A DNA stretch of 64,000 nt from Tomitella gaofuii (GCF_014126825.1 NZ_CP059900.1:806001-870000); one strand, 5' to 3'. Shown: positions 12,018 through 21,381, numbered from the stretch's first letter. Program-made: numbers and translations. The notes: generated by a model from the sequence alone, not told the origin.

Positions 12018-14108
12018 CTGGCGCACCGGATCGGTGCCCGGGCCGTCGAGCATGGCCGAGTCGAGCAGGATGCGCGGAATCCCGAACGCCGCCACCAGGG
12101 TGAGCGCGTGCGGCCGCAGCCGGGTGCACAGCTCGCCCACGTGCCGGGTGACGGCCTTCGCGCGCTCTGTGGACAGGCGGCCGTGCTCCATGAACCAGGC
12201 CTTGTCCTCCTCGATCGAGTGCAGCGCGTAAAGCGTGCAGACGTCCTCGAGCAGGTCGCGCGCCGGGCCTTCGGGGCACTCGTCGATGCCCGCGAGGAAC
12301 GCCTCGAGCACCACGCGCTCGATGTGCACGCGTCCCGCGCGCAGCACGTGGTCCTGGACGGAGTTGAACGCCTCGAACTCCGCGAGCGGATCCTCGCCGT
12401 CCGCGCCCGGCGCGCCACGGCGCAGGCGGCGCGCCGCGGTCTCCAGCACGTGCTGCTCACGGTCCTCGAACATGCGCAGCTGCACCGACCTCTCGGCGAG
12501 GTCGCCCTCCTCGAGGGTCTCGTCGGACCGGTCGAGGATCCGCTGGATGATCTGGCGCGCGGCCGTCCGCTCGCGCACGGTGTCCGCCACGGTCTCGGCG
12601 ACGAACCGCATCCACCCCACGGCGCCGAACTCGGACACCTCGTCGGCGTAGCTGGTGAGCAGCTCCTTGGCCACGAGCTGGGTGAGGACGGTGTTGTCGC
12701 CTTCGAAGGTGGTGAACACGTCGGAGTCGGCCTTGAGCCCGGTCAGATGGTTCTCCGCCATGTACCCGGCCCCGCCGCACGCCTCGCGGCACTCCTGGAT
12801 GACGCGGGTGGCGTGCCAGGTCTGCGCCGCCTTGAGCCCGGCGGCGCGGCTCTCCAGCTCGCGCTGCTCGTGCCGGTCGGGATCCTGCGCCACCTGCAGG
12901 TCGTGCATCTTCGAGACCAGCTCGTTCTGGGCGAACCCCAGGGCGAAGCTCCGCGCGAGCAGCGGAAGCAGGCGGCGCTGATGCTGCAGGTAGTCCATGA
13001 GCAGCACCTCGCCGGTGCGGCGGGGGCCACCGCCGTCGGGGGCCGCGGCGTCGCCGGAGTCGCCGCCGGGCACGCTGAACTGGCGCCGCTGCTCGGCGTA
13101 GCGCACCGCGATCTCGAGGGCCACGCGTGCCGCCGAGCCGGCCGATCCGCCGACGCTGACGCGGCCCCGGATCAAAGTGCCCAGCATGGTGAAGAATCGT
13201 CGGCTGCGGCTGTCGATCGGCGAGGTGTACCGCCCGTCGGCGTCGATGTCCCCGTACCGGTTCAGCAGGTTCGTACGGGGCACGCGCACACGGTCGAAGG
13301 CGACGCGGCCGTTGTCCACACCGCGCAGCCCGCCCTTGAGCCCGTCGTCGGCGGTCGTCACACCCGGCAGCGGGCCGCCGTCGTCGTCGCGGATGGGAAC
13401 CAGGACGCAGTGCACGCCGTGATCGAGCGGCGCGCCGTCGGCGTCATGGGTGATGAGCTGGGCGAACACGGCTGCCATGCGGGCATGCAGCGCCGCCCCG
13501 CCGATGTACTCCTTGACGGCGGACGGCGTCGGCGTGTGGACGATGATCTCGTCGGTGTCCGGGTCGAAGGTGGCCGTCGTCTCCAGGTTCTGCACGTCGG
13601 AGCCGTGACCGATCTCGGTCATGGCGAAACAGCCGAGCAGGTCCAGGTTGATCAGTGGCGCGATGTACTCGCGGTGGTGCCGCTGCGTGCCCAGGTTCTC
13701 GACCGCCCCGCCGAACAGCCCCCACTGCACGCCGGCCTTCACCATCAGCGACAGGTTGGCCTGGGCGAGCATTTCGATGCCGGTCACGGCCCCGCCGGGA
13801 TCCCCGGTGCCGCCGGCCTCCACCCCGAAGCCGCTGGCCGGCCAGTCGGTGCGGGCGAGCCGGTGCATCTGGTCGAGCGCGCGCTGTCGCGACGCGGCGA
13901 GGTCCAGCGACGGGTCGTCGAGGAACGCGGCGTCGTCGAGCAGGGCGCGCGAGGTCTCGCGGACGTGCGCCCAGCGGCCGTCGAGCACGGTGCGGATCTG
14001 CGCCGCGATCTCGGCGTCGGCCGCCGGGGCGGCGCCGTCGGCCGCGGCCGAGGCGGAAGGGGCGGGCGCATTGTGCGGGTTTCGCGTGCCGACCGGGGTG
14101 TCTGCCAT
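12012..14108 (-). CDS. acyl-CoA dehydrogenase/oxidase family flavoprotein
   Basis: FAD-dependent enzyme expected to introduce a 2,3-double bond into an acyl-CoA. At 698 aa it is much longer than typical 380-aa dehydrogenases and nearer the acyl-CoA oxidase type, with an extra C-terminal helical domain. The flavin-site segment FAMTEIGHGSDVQNLETTA is the clearest motif; IQECREACGGAGYMAEN holds the catalytic-region Gly-Gly, and TTFEGDNTVL is typical of oxidase-like members. The N-terminal 35 residues are Ala/Pro low complexity. It stands alone, convergent with rlmB, so substrate and electron acceptor cannot be read from context. Confidence 0.85.
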   Translation of the reverse strand: MADTPVGTRNPHNAPAPSASAAADGAAPAADAEIAAQIRTVLDGRWAHVRETSRALLDDAAFLDDPSLDLAASRQRALDQMHRLARTDWPASGFGVEAGGTGDPGGAVTGIEMLAQANLSLMVKAGVQWGLFGGAVENLGTQRHHREYIAPLINLDLLGCFAMTEIGHGSDVQNLETTATFDPDTDEIIVHTPTPSAVKEYIGGAALHARMAAVFAQLITHDADGAPLDHGVHCVLVPIRDDDGGPLPGVTTADDGLKGGLRGVDNGRVAFDRVRVPRTNLLNRYGDIDADGRYTSPIDSRSRRFFTMLGTLIRGRVSVGGSAGSAARVALEIAVRYAEQRRQFSVPGGDSGDAAAPDGGGPRRTGEVLLMDYLQHQRRLLPLLARSFALGFAQNELVSKMHDLQVAQDPDRHEQRELESRAAGLKAAQTWHATRVIQECREACGGAGYMAENHLTGLKADSDVFTTFEGDNTVLTQLVAKELLTSYADEVSEFGAVGWMRFVAETVADTVRERTAARQIIQRILDRSDETLEEGDLAERSVQLRMFEDREQHVLETAARRLRRGAPGADGEDPLAEFEAFNSVQDHVLRAGRVHIERVVLEAFLAGIDECPEGPARDLLEDVCTLYALHSIEEDKAWFMEHGRLSTERAKAVTRHVGELCTRLRPHALTLVAAFGIPRILLDSAMLDGPGTDPVRQR

Positions 14109-14363
14109 GCCACGACGCTAACCGGACACGCGGGTTCGTGCATGCACGGTGGCTCCGGTGCCGTCCGGTCGGGGCGGGTGGCCGGGCGTGGGGCGGATGG
14201 TGCGCGCAGAGCGGAAACGGTGGCGTGCGGCGCGGCGATGGTGTTGCATGAGTGACATGGGCAACAGGCGGCGGCGTGGCGGAACAGCAACGGCGATCTC
14301 CGGGACGGCGCTGTCCGGGGGAGCCGCGCACCGGGCGGTGGCGGCGGTGCCGCGGCGTTCGCG

Positions 14364-14675
14364 ATGGCGTGCGGCGCGGCGCTGGCCTGGGCACCCGCCG
14401 CGGCCGCGGATCCGCCCCCCATGACCCCGCTGCCCGGCGCCGGCCATGAGTTGCAGGTGCACGGGATCGCGACCATCGATGACGTGCTCCACACCGACAA
14501 AGACGTGATCCTCGGCGGCGGCGACGTGCGCGCGACGACGATCGACGGCGTCCACTACCACTACTACCGGGTCGTGAACGGCGTCCGGCAGGCGATGGTG
14601 CGGAGCCCGGAGCTCTGCCTGCCGCAGATCCCGTGCCACGCAGTCATCTTCGACGACCTGAGCCCCGTGTATTGA
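14364..14675 (+). CDS. small secreted protein, possibly frameshifted signal peptide
   Basis: Not recognised. From ATG 14364 it is 103 aa: a hydrophobic Ala-rich stretch ending in APAAAADPPP (a plausible signal peptidase site near residue 15), then an approximately 80-residue domain containing IDGVHYHYYRVVNGVRQ and two cysteines (ELCLPQIPC) that may pair. The signal peptide lacks a basic start. A good one (NRRRRGG plus hydrophobic residues) begins at ATG 14248 or 14257 in a different frame, so a one-base error in the G-rich run at 14310-14345 may have shortened the gene. Confidence 0.55.
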   Translation: MACGAALAWAPAAAADPPPMTPLPGAGHELQVHGIATIDDVLHTDKDVILGGGDVRATTIDGVHYHYYRVVNGVRQAMVRSPELCLPQIPCHAVIFDDLSPVY

Positions 14676-14753
14676 TCGCGGCGGGCGGTGACGGCCGGCA
14701 CTCCACTACACCCTGTCGTTGACGGCGGCGCGCAGGCTGGGACACTTGTGGTC

Positions 14754-16138
14754 GTGAGTGCATCGAAATCCCGGGCCGGCGGCGCCGAGGGCGGCACGTC
14801 GGGCCCGCGTCCCACCGCAGATCCCGACACCGCCGCGCACGCGCATTCGGAAGCGCTTTTCGCCCGCGCCTCCGCGGTGACGCCGGGCGGGGTCAACTCG
14901 CCCGTCCGCGCGTTCGGCTCGGTCGGCGGCACCCCGCCGTTCATCCGCTCGGCCCGCGGGTGCCGGTTGACGGACGAGGACGGCAACAGCTACGTCGACC
15001 TGGTCGGTTCATGGGGGCCGATGATCCTGGGCCACGCGCACCCGCGGGTGGTCGAGGCCGTGCAGGAGGCCGCGGCGTCCGGGCTGTCCTTCGGCGCGCC
15101 CACCGAGCGCGAGGTCGAACTGGCGGAGGAGATCGCCGCCCGCATCGACCCGGTGGAAGCGGTGCGGCTGGTCAACTCCGGCACCGAGGCGACGATGTCG
15201 GCGGTCCGCCTGGCGCGGGGCTTCACGGGTCGCGGCAAGATCGTGAAGTTCTCCGGCTGCTATCACGGCCACGTCGACGCGTTGCTGGCCGACGCCGGGT
15301 CGGGGGTGGCCACCTTCGGCCTGCCGACCTCGCCGGGCGTCACGGGCGCCCAGGCCGAGGACACGATCGTCGTCCCCTACAACGATCTCGCGGCCGTCGA
15401 GCGCGTGTTCGCCGAGTTGCCGGGGCAGATCGCCTGCGTGATCACCGAGGCGGCGGCGGGAAACATGGGCACCGTGCCGCCCGTCCCGGGATTCAACGAG
15501 GGGCTGCGCCGCCTGTGCACGGCGGACGGCGCGCTGCTGATCATGGACGAGGTGATGACCGGATTCCGCGCCACGGCCACCGGTTGGTACGGAATCGACG
15601 GCGTGCGCGGCGACCTCATGACGTTCGGCAAGGTCATCAGCGGCGGGCTTCCGGCCGCGGCGTTCGGGGGGCGCGCAGACGTGATGGCCCACCCTGGCGC
15701 CGCAGGGCCCGGTGTATCAGGCGGGCACGCTGTCCGGCAATCCGGTGGCGACGGCGGCCGGCCTGGCCACGCTCCGCGCGGCCGACGACCGGCGTCTACC
15801 AGGCGTTGGAGCGCAACGCGCGGACACTGCGTACGATTTTGAGCGACGCCCTCACCGTCGCCGGGGTGCCGCATCAGGTGCAGCACGCGGGAACGATGGT
15901 GGGGTTGTTCTTCGCGCCCGAGCGGGTGGACGATTTCGCCGGCGCGAAGAGTTCCCAGACGTGGCGGTACCCCGCGTTCTTCCACGCGCTGCTCGACCAC
16001 GGCGTGTACGCGCCGGCCAGTGCCTTCGAGACCTGGTTCGTGTCCGCCGCGCTGGACGGCGACGCGTTCGAGACCATCTCCGCGGCGGCGACGGCGGCGG
16101 CGCAGGCGGCCGCGCAGGCACAGGAAGGCGAGCAGTGA
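14754..16138 (+). pseudogene. hemL: hemL, glutamate-1-semialdehyde 2,1-aminomutase, two +1 frameshifts
   Basis: PLP enzyme forming 5-aminolevulinate in the C5 heme pathway. The first part reads normally: [25 protein letters not shown], and the PLP lysine in TFGKVISGG. The reading then shifts at 15692-15694 (CACCCTGG where CACCTGG would continue MAHLAP...[11 protein letters not shown]) and again at about 15790 (GACCGGCG for GACGGCG, before VYQALERNA). Both look like one extra C. Removing them gives about 460 aa, matching the M. tuberculosis length of 462. As this enzyme is normally essential, sequencing or assembly error is more likely than real decay. GTG 14748 is an alternative start. Confidence 0.9.
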
Positions 16139-16827
16139 CCGACGAACGTGGAGAACCGACCACCGCCGCGCCCGGCAGCGGTGCAGGCGCCCCGGATGCC
16201 ACGCGCACGGTCGTGCATTTTCTGCGTCACGGCGAGGTGCACAACCCCACGGGGATCCTGTACGGGCGGCTGCCCGAGTTCCGGCTGTCGCTCAACGGCC
16301 AGGCACAGGCGCGGGCCGTGGCGGATGCGCTGGCCGACCACGACATCACCTACGTGGTGGCGTCGCCTCTGCAGCGGGCGCAGGAGACCGCCGCCCCCAT
16401 CGCCGCCGCGCACGATCTCACCGTGGCCACCGACGAGCACCTCATCGAGGCCGACAACGCCTTCGAGGGACTGCGGGTGGCCGTGGGCGACGGCGCCCTG
16501 CGTCGGCCGCGGCACTGGCCGAAGCTGCGCGACCCGTTCACCCCGTCGTGGGGCGAGCCGTACCTGCAGATCGCGCACCGGATGCTCGCCGCGGCCAACG
16601 CGGCCCGCGTCGAGGCCCGCGGTCATGAGGCGGTGTGCGTCAGCCACCAGCTTCCGGTGTGGACGCTGCGGCGGTTCCTCCAGGGCGATCGGCTCTGGCA
16701 CGATCCGCGCCGCCGCCAGTGCGGGCTCGCCTCGCTGACCAGCCTGGTCTTCGAGGGCGATCACTTGGTGGACATCGTCTATTCGGAACCCGCCGGCGCC
16801 TCCGACCCGCGGGTGACGGGGGCATGA
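16135..16827 (+). CDS. histidine phosphatase family (phosphoglycerate-mutase-like) protein
   Basis: Branch-1 histidine phosphatase of 230 aa, counterpart of Rv0525. It shows the catalytic FLRHGEVHN (RHG motif) near residue 30, the second-site [11 protein letters not shown], and the late VSHQLP histidine. The natural substrate is unknown, and true glycolytic mutase activity is not implied. GTG 16135 overlaps the hemL stop by 4 bases, and its own stop overlaps the next ATG by 4 bases, placing it in a hemL to ccsB operon. Confidence 0.87.
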   Translation: MTDERGEPTTAAPGSGAGAPDATRTVVHFLRHGEVHNPTGILYGRLPEFRLSLNGQAQARAVADALADHDITYVVASPLQRAQETAAPIAAAHDLTVATDEHLIEADNAFEGLRVAVGDGALRRPRHWPKLRDPFTPSWGEPYLQIAHRMLAAANAARVEARGHEAVCVSHQLPVWTLRRFLQGDRLWHDPRRRQCGLASLTSLVFEGDHLVDIVYSEPAGASDPRVTGA

Positions 16828-17453
16828 CGGTCCGCGCCGCGCGCCCGCGGCGCCGGCAGGCCGCTGCCGCGGCGGCGATGCTCGCGGCCGCGGTGTTGGT
16901 GCTCACCGGCTGCTCCACGGGGTCGGACGCGGTGGCGCAGGGCGGCTCGTTCCAGTTCGTCTCCCCGGGCGGTCAGACGGAGATCTTCTACGATCCTCCG
17001 TCCGCGCGCGGCACGATCGGCGACATCTCCGGGCCTTCGCTGATGGACGACGACGCCACCCTCAGCCTGGACGACTACGCAGGCAAGGTGGTCGTGCTCA
17101 ACGTGTGGGGCCAGTGGTGCGGTCCGTGCCGCGCCGAGGTGCCCGCGCTGGAGTCCGTCTACGAGGCGACACGCGACCAGGGGGTGCAGTTCCTCGGCAT
17201 CGACGTGCGCGACTACAACAAGGACAAGGCGCAGCACTTCTTCCGCGCCAACGATGTGAGCTATCCGTCGATCTACGATCCGCCCATGCGCACGCTGGGC
17301 GCGCTCGGGAACTTCCCCGCCAACGTCGTCCCCTCGACGCTGGTCCTCGACCGTGAACACCGGGTGGCGGCGGTGTTCCTCAAGGCCCTCACCGCCGAGG
17401 AGCTGCAGCCCGTGGTGGAGCGGATCGCGGCGGAACAACCGGCGGCGCCATGA
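16824..17453 (+). CDS. resA: ResA-like thioredoxin lipoprotein (cytochrome c maturation)
   Basis: Extracytoplasmic thiol-disulfide oxidoreductase that reduces apocytochrome c cysteines before heme attachment. The protein is 209 aa. A twin-Arg-rich basic start and hydrophobic segment end in the lipobox VLTGC. A TlpA/AhpC-TSA thioredoxin domain follows with the active site WCGPC (in [11 protein letters not shown]) and the cis-Pro near NVVPSTL. It is coupled by 4-base overlaps to both neighbours. It probably receives electrons from CcdA, encoded next. Confidence 0.93.
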   Translation: MTVRAARPRRRQAAAAAAMLAAAVLVLTGCSTGSDAVAQGGSFQFVSPGGQTEIFYDPPSARGTIGDISGPSLMDDDATLSLDDYAGKVVVLNVWGQWCGPCRAEVPALESVYEATRDQGVQFLGIDVRDYNKDKAQHFFRANDVSYPSIYDPPMRTLGALGNFPANVVPSTLVLDREHRVAAVFLKALTAEELQPVVERIAAEQPAAP

Positions 17454-18274
17454 CCGGCCCACTGTTGCTCGCCGCGGGCGTCGAGGACAACGCCTTCTAC
17501 ACCGCGGCGTCCAGCGGCCCGCTCCTGCTGGCGCTGGCCGCCTGCCTGCTGGCCGGGCTGGTGTCGTTCGCCTCGCCGTGCGTCGTGCCGCTGGTGCCCG
17601 GATACCTGTCCTACCTGGCGGGCGTCGCGGGGGCGGAGACGCCGGCGGTGACGGTGGCCGAGGCGCGCTCGGGTGCGCGCAGGGCCGGCCGGATGCGCGT
17701 CGCGGGCGCGGCGGCGATGTTCGTCACGGGGTTCACCGTGGTGTTCGTGCTGCTCACCGCCACCGTCTTCGGCGCGATCACCGTGCTCGGCGAGAACCGG
17801 CAGCTGATCGAACGTATCGGCGGCGTCGTCACCATTGCGATGGGGCTCGTGTTTCTCGGGTTCTTCCCGCTGCTGCAGCGGGATACGCGGCACGTGCCGA
17901 CCCGGCTGACATCGTTGGTGGGCGCGCCGCTGCTGGGGGCGGTCTTCGCCCTGGGCTGGACGCCGTGCTTGGGACCCACGCTCACCGGAGTGATCTCGGT
18001 GGCGGCGGGCACGGAGGGCACCACCGCGGTGCGCGGCGTGGTGCTCATCGTCGCCTACTGCATCGGGCTGGGGCTGCCGTTCGTCGTGTTGGCGTTCGGC
18101 TCGGCGGCCGCATTGCGCGGCGTGGGCTTCCTGCGCCGCCACGCGCGCGCCATCCAGGTGTTCGGCGGGATCATGATGATCGCCGTCGGCGTCGCGCTGG
18201 TGACGGGCCTGTGGGGCGAGTTCGTCGGGTGGATCCAGGCCGCATTCGTCTCCGACACGGTCCTGCCGATCTGA
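17450..18274 (+). CDS. ccdA: cytochrome c biogenesis protein CcdA
   Basis: Membrane electron carrier moving reducing equivalents from cytoplasmic thioredoxin to ResA. The protein is 274 aa with about six membrane helices. The paired redox cysteines are in FASPCVVPLVPGY (first helix) and GWTPCLGPTL (fourth helix). ATG 17450 overlaps the resA stop. The order hemL-phosphatase-resA-ccdA-resB-ccsB matches M. tuberculosis Rv0524-Rv0529. Confidence 0.95.
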   Translation: MTGPLLLAAGVEDNAFYTAASSGPLLLALAACLLAGLVSFASPCVVPLVPGYLSYLAGVAGAETPAVTVAEARSGARRAGRMRVAGAAAMFVTGFTVVFVLLTATVFGAITVLGENRQLIERIGGVVTIAMGLVFLGFFPLLQRDTRHVPTRLTSLVGAPLLGAVFALGWTPCLGPTLTGVISVAAGTEGTTAVRGVVLIVAYCIGLGLPFVVLAFGSAAALRGVGFLRRHARAIQVFGGIMMIAVGVALVTGLWGEFVGWIQAAFVSDTVLPI

Positions 18275-18300
18275 GGGGCGCCGGTGCAGCGGATACGAAC

Positions 18301-18316
18301 CCGCCCTGCAGGGCGG
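18301..18316. repeat. perfect 16-bp palindrome upstream of resB
   Basis: CCGCCCTGCAGGGCGG reads the same on both strands and lies between ccdA and resB, 53 bases before the resB start. It could be an operator, a processing site or a weak hairpin; it lacks a loop and T-run, so a terminator is less likely. Confidence 0.45.
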
Positions 18317-18353
18317 CCATGGATGAAGGAGGACCAGCGGTGAGGGAGTTGCA

Positions 18354-20108
18354 GTGAGCACGTCGACGCAGCCGCAGCCGCAATCGCAGCCGCAGCCCCC
18401 GACTCCGCCGCAGGAACCGACGCGGCGGCCCGGCGGCGGGCGCGGCCCGCTGCGCCGCGTGTTCGCGGTCCTGCGCAACCTGTGGCGGTCGCTGACGAGC
18501 ATGCGCACCGCGCTGGTGCTCCTGTTCCTGCTGGCGTTGGCCGCGATACCCGGGGCGCTGGTCCCGCAGCGCAGCCTGAACGCGCAGAAGGTCGACGAGT
18601 ACATCGCCGACCACGAGATCATCGGCCCACTGTTCGACAAGCTCGAGGTCTACAACGTCTTCGGCAGCTTCTGGTTCACGGCCATCTACGTGCTGCTGTT
18701 CATCTCGCTGGTCGGGTGCATCACGCCCCGCGTCGGCGCACACGCGAAGGCGCTGCGCACCGCGCCGGTGCGCGCCCCGCGGCGATTGTCGCGCCTGCCC
18801 CACCACGCGTCCGGGGAGATCGACGGCGACGTGGACGAGGCGGCGGCCACCGTTCGCGGAATGCTGCGCGGCTGGCGGACCGAGACGCGCGAGGAGTCGC
18901 GCGGCGGCGTCCGCTCGGTGACGGTGTCCGCAGAGCGCGGCTACCTTCGCGAGGTCGGCAACCTGGTCTTCCACCTCTCCCTCGTGGGCCTGCTCGTCGC
19001 CATCGCGATGGGCAAGATCTACGGCTACGAGGGGAACCGGATCGTCATCGCCGACAACGGCCAGTACGGCTTCTGCAACACCACCCCGGCCGCGTACGAC
19101 TCGTTCCGGGCGGGGCTCGATATCGATGGCACGGGGCTTTCCGGATTCTGCGTCCGCGTCGACGACTTCACCGCCGACTACCTGCCCAACGGCCAGGCGG
19201 AGATGTTCACCTCGAACATCCAATACCAGACCGAGGCGCAGGTGGCCGCCGGCTCCGACGAATGGCAGGACTACCGGCTCCAGGTGAATGAGCCGCTGCG
19301 CATCGACGGCGACCGCGTCTACCTGCAGGGGCACGGGTTCGCGCCGACGTTCACCGTCACCTTCCCGGGCGGCGAGTCCAACACACAGACGCTGCAGTTC
19401 GCCCCGGAGGACGCCACCACGTTCCTCAGCGCGGGCGCGATGACGTTCGATCCGCCGGCCGGGATGTATGCGAGCCCCGACGAGGCACGGCAGAATCAGA
19501 TCGCGATCCAGGGGCTGTTCGCCCCCACGGCGCGCTTCACCGGCGAAAACGGCACCTTGATGACGTCCGTCAACGCGGAGATGCTCAACCCGGCCGTCGC
19601 CATCGACGTGTTCAAGGGCGACACCGGCATCGACAGCGGGCTGTCCACGTCGATCTTCCGGCTCAACCAGTCGATGATCGACCAGGGGCGGCTGGTCAAG
19701 AAGGACCGCGTCAACCTCATGCCCGGCGAGTCGACGACCCTCGACGACGGGACCGTCATCCGCTTCGACGGCGCGGAAGAGTTCATCAACGTGCAGGTGT
19801 CGCACGACCCCGCGCAGACGTGGGTGCTCGTGTTCGCCGTGATGATGATCGGTGGACTGCTGGTGTCACTGCTGATCAAGCGGCGCCGCGTGTGGGCGCG
19901 CATGTCGCCCGCGCCGGATGCGGCGGCGGCCGGTGATGGACCCGCACCGCCGCTGCGACGTACTGTAGTAGAGCTTGGCGGTCTGGCCCGGACCGATCAC
20001 GCAGGCTGGGGCGGCGAATTCACCCGACTGTCCGAGCGGCTCTTCGCCGAGCCCGCGGACGGCAACGGCGGCACAGCGCGCGCCGCAGCGGAAGGGACGC
20101 AGGAGTAG
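18354..20108 (+). CDS. resB: cytochrome c biogenesis protein ResB
   Basis: System II cytochrome c synthase subunit; with CcsB it exports heme and ligates it to apocytochrome c outside the membrane. The protein is 584 aa. A Pro/Gln-rich N-terminal tail (about 30 residues) precedes two hydrophobic segments, another near residue 205, a large extracytoplasmic domain and a last helix near residue 490. The start is GTG 18354. A very strong AAGGAGGA upstream serves not this start but GTG 18340, which opens a five-codon frame ending in the TGA that overlaps GTG 18354. Confidence 0.93.
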   Translation: MSTSTQPQPQSQPQPPTPPQEPTRRPGGGRGPLRRVFAVLRNLWRSLTSMRTALVLLFLLALAAIPGALVPQRSLNAQKVDEYIADHEIIGPLFDKLEVYNVFGSFWFTAIYVLLFISLVGCITPRVGAHAKALRTAPVRAPRRLSRLPHHASGEIDGDVDEAAATVRGMLRGWRTETREESRGGVRSVTVSAERGYLREVGNLVFHLSLVGLLVAIAMGKIYGYEGNRIVIADNGQYGFCNTTPAAYDSFRAGLDIDGTGLSGFCVRVDDFTADYLPNGQAEMFTSNIQYQTEAQVAAGSDEWQDYRLQVNEPLRIDGDRVYLQGHGFAPTFTVTFPGGESNTQTLQFAPEDATTFLSAGAMTFDPPAGMYASPDEARQNQIAIQGLFAPTARFTGENGTLMTSVNAEMLNPAVAIDVFKGDTGIDSGLSTSIFRLNQSMIDQGRLVKKDRVNLMPGESTTLDDGTVIRFDGAEEFINVQVSHDPAQTWVLVFAVMMIGGLLVSLLIKRRRVWARMSPAPDAAAAGDGPAPPLRRTVVELGGLARTDHAGWGGEFTRLSERLFAEPADGNGGTARAAAEGTQE

Positions 20109-20111
20109 AGG

Positions 20112-21128
20112 ATGCCCGTCAACGAGAATCTTGCACAGTACAGCGACTTCGCATTCAAGTCCGCATTCGTCATCTACGTGTTGGCCGTGTTGCTGATCAT
20201 GGCCTCGTATGCGTCGATGCGCACCAAGGCCGTCACGGCGAAGGATCGTGCACGTGAACTGGTGGGCGTCGCCGCGGGGGAGGGCGACTCCGTGCCGGCG
20301 GGGCCGGGCGGCGGCACCGGCACCGACCCGGACCAGCCCTCGGGTGCGCGAGGAGCGGCCCGCCCGCTCCAAGAACGCCTGGCGAACATGGGCTTCTCGC
20401 TCACGGTGCTGGGGGTTCTGCTGCACCTGGCGAGCATGGTGTTGCGGGGATTCGCGACCGAACGCATGCCGCTGGGCAACATGTACGAGTTCGTATCGAT
20501 GGCCTGCCTCGTCGGCGCCGCCGTCGCGGTATGCACGCTGCGCGCGCAGAGCAAGCGACCGTTGCTGGCCTTCGTGCTGGTGCCCGTCGTCATCCTGATG
20601 TTCGTCGCGGGCACGGTGCTCTACGCCACGGCCGCACCGGTGGTGCCGGCCCTGCAGTCCTACTGGTTGCCGATCCACGTGACGATCATCTGCATCGGCA
20701 GCGGCATCTTCCTCGTTTCCGGCGTTGCCAGCATGCTGTTCTTGTTCCGCATCCGGTTCCCCAAGGGCGAAGAGGCCGACACCCGCGCGGGACGTTTCGC
20801 GGCCAAGCTGCCCGACGCGCAGTACCTCGACCGGCTGGCCTACAAGACAGTGGTCTTCGGATTCCCGATCTTCGGCATCGGTGTCATCTGCGGGGCCATC
20901 TGGGCCGAGGCCGCGTGGGGCAGGTTCTGGGGTTGGGACCCCAAGGAGACGGTCTCGTTCATCGCATGGATCGTCTACGCCGCGTACCTGCACGCGCGCG
21001 CCACCGCAGGCTGGCGGGACACGAAGGCGGCGTGGATCAACGTCGCCGGGTTCGTGGCGATGCTGTTCAACCTGTTCATCATCAACATGGTGGTGTCGGG
21101 CCTGCACTCGTACGCCGGGCTGACCTGA
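20112..21128 (+). CDS. ccsB: cytochrome c biogenesis protein CcsB (CcsA/ResC type)
   Basis: Heme-handling subunit of System II. The protein is 338 aa with about eight membrane helices and the heme-binding tryptophan-rich motif FWGWDPKETVSF, flanked by conserved His residues (LHLASM, LPIHVTI, YLHARA). A hydrophilic cytoplasmic segment rich in Gly/Asp occupies about 50-85. It starts three bases after resB and ends the operon at a strong terminator. Confidence 0.95.
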   Translation: MPVNENLAQYSDFAFKSAFVIYVLAVLLIMASYASMRTKAVTAKDRARELVGVAAGEGDSVPAGPGGGTGTDPDQPSGARGAARPLQERLANMGFSLTVLGVLLHLASMVLRGFATERMPLGNMYEFVSMACLVGAAVAVCTLRAQSKRPLLAFVLVPVVILMFVAGTVLYATAAPVVPALQSYWLPIHVTIICIGSGIFLVSGVASMLFLFRIRFPKGEEADTRAGRFAAKLPDAQYLDRLAYKTVVFGFPIFGIGVICGAIWAEAAWGRFWGWDPKETVSFIAWIVYAAYLHARATAGWRDTKAAWINVAGFVAMLFNLFIINMVVSGLHSYAGLT

Positions 21129-21140
21129 CGTCGAGGCATA

Positions 21141-21186
21141 CGAAGGGAGTGGGGCCGCAGCGCACGCCGCGGCCCCACTCCCTTCG
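21141..21186 (+). terminator. strong intrinsic terminator after ccsB
   Basis: Perfect 18-bp stem (21141-21158 with 21169-21186) and a 10-base loop, 12 bases after the ccsB stop. There is no real T-run, as is common in actinobacteria. It may also serve the small minus-strand gene that ends at 21217. Confidence 0.85.
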
Positions 21187-21216
21187 TCGCAAGTGGTCCT
21201 GTGTCCGTCTCTCCGG

Positions 21217-21381
21217 TCAGTCTTCCCTGTCGGAAGGGTCGGGGCGGACGTTGAGGCCGCGGAGGAACTCGGGGTCGTCGTCGGGGGCGGGGCCGCGGCG
21301 CGGGGTGAGGTCGGGGGCGAACGCGCGCCACCCCAGGACCACCAGCGTCGCGAGCCCGATCGCGGCCAGCACGTAGATCAC
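21217..21381 (-). CDS. 54-residue single-helix membrane protein
   Basis: Not recognised at family level. From GTG 21381 it encodes 54 aa: one membrane helix at about 2-20 (IYVLAAIGLATLVVLGW), then a basic and Pro/Asp-rich cytoplasmic tail ending DPSDRED. The start is well supported by GAGGAGGG eight bases upstream. M. tuberculosis has a small gene (Rv0530A) in the same interval, so it may be a conserved small protein. It is divergent from the DUF4229 gene. Confidence 0.65.
   Translation of the reverse strand: MIYVLAAIGLATLVVLGWRAFAPDLTPRRGPAPDDDPEFLRGLNVRPDPSDRED

Noticed and set aside
12108-14255. 715-codon frame opposite the acyl-CoA dehydrogenase
   Set aside because: Shadow; the minus-strand flavoprotein has the real motifs.
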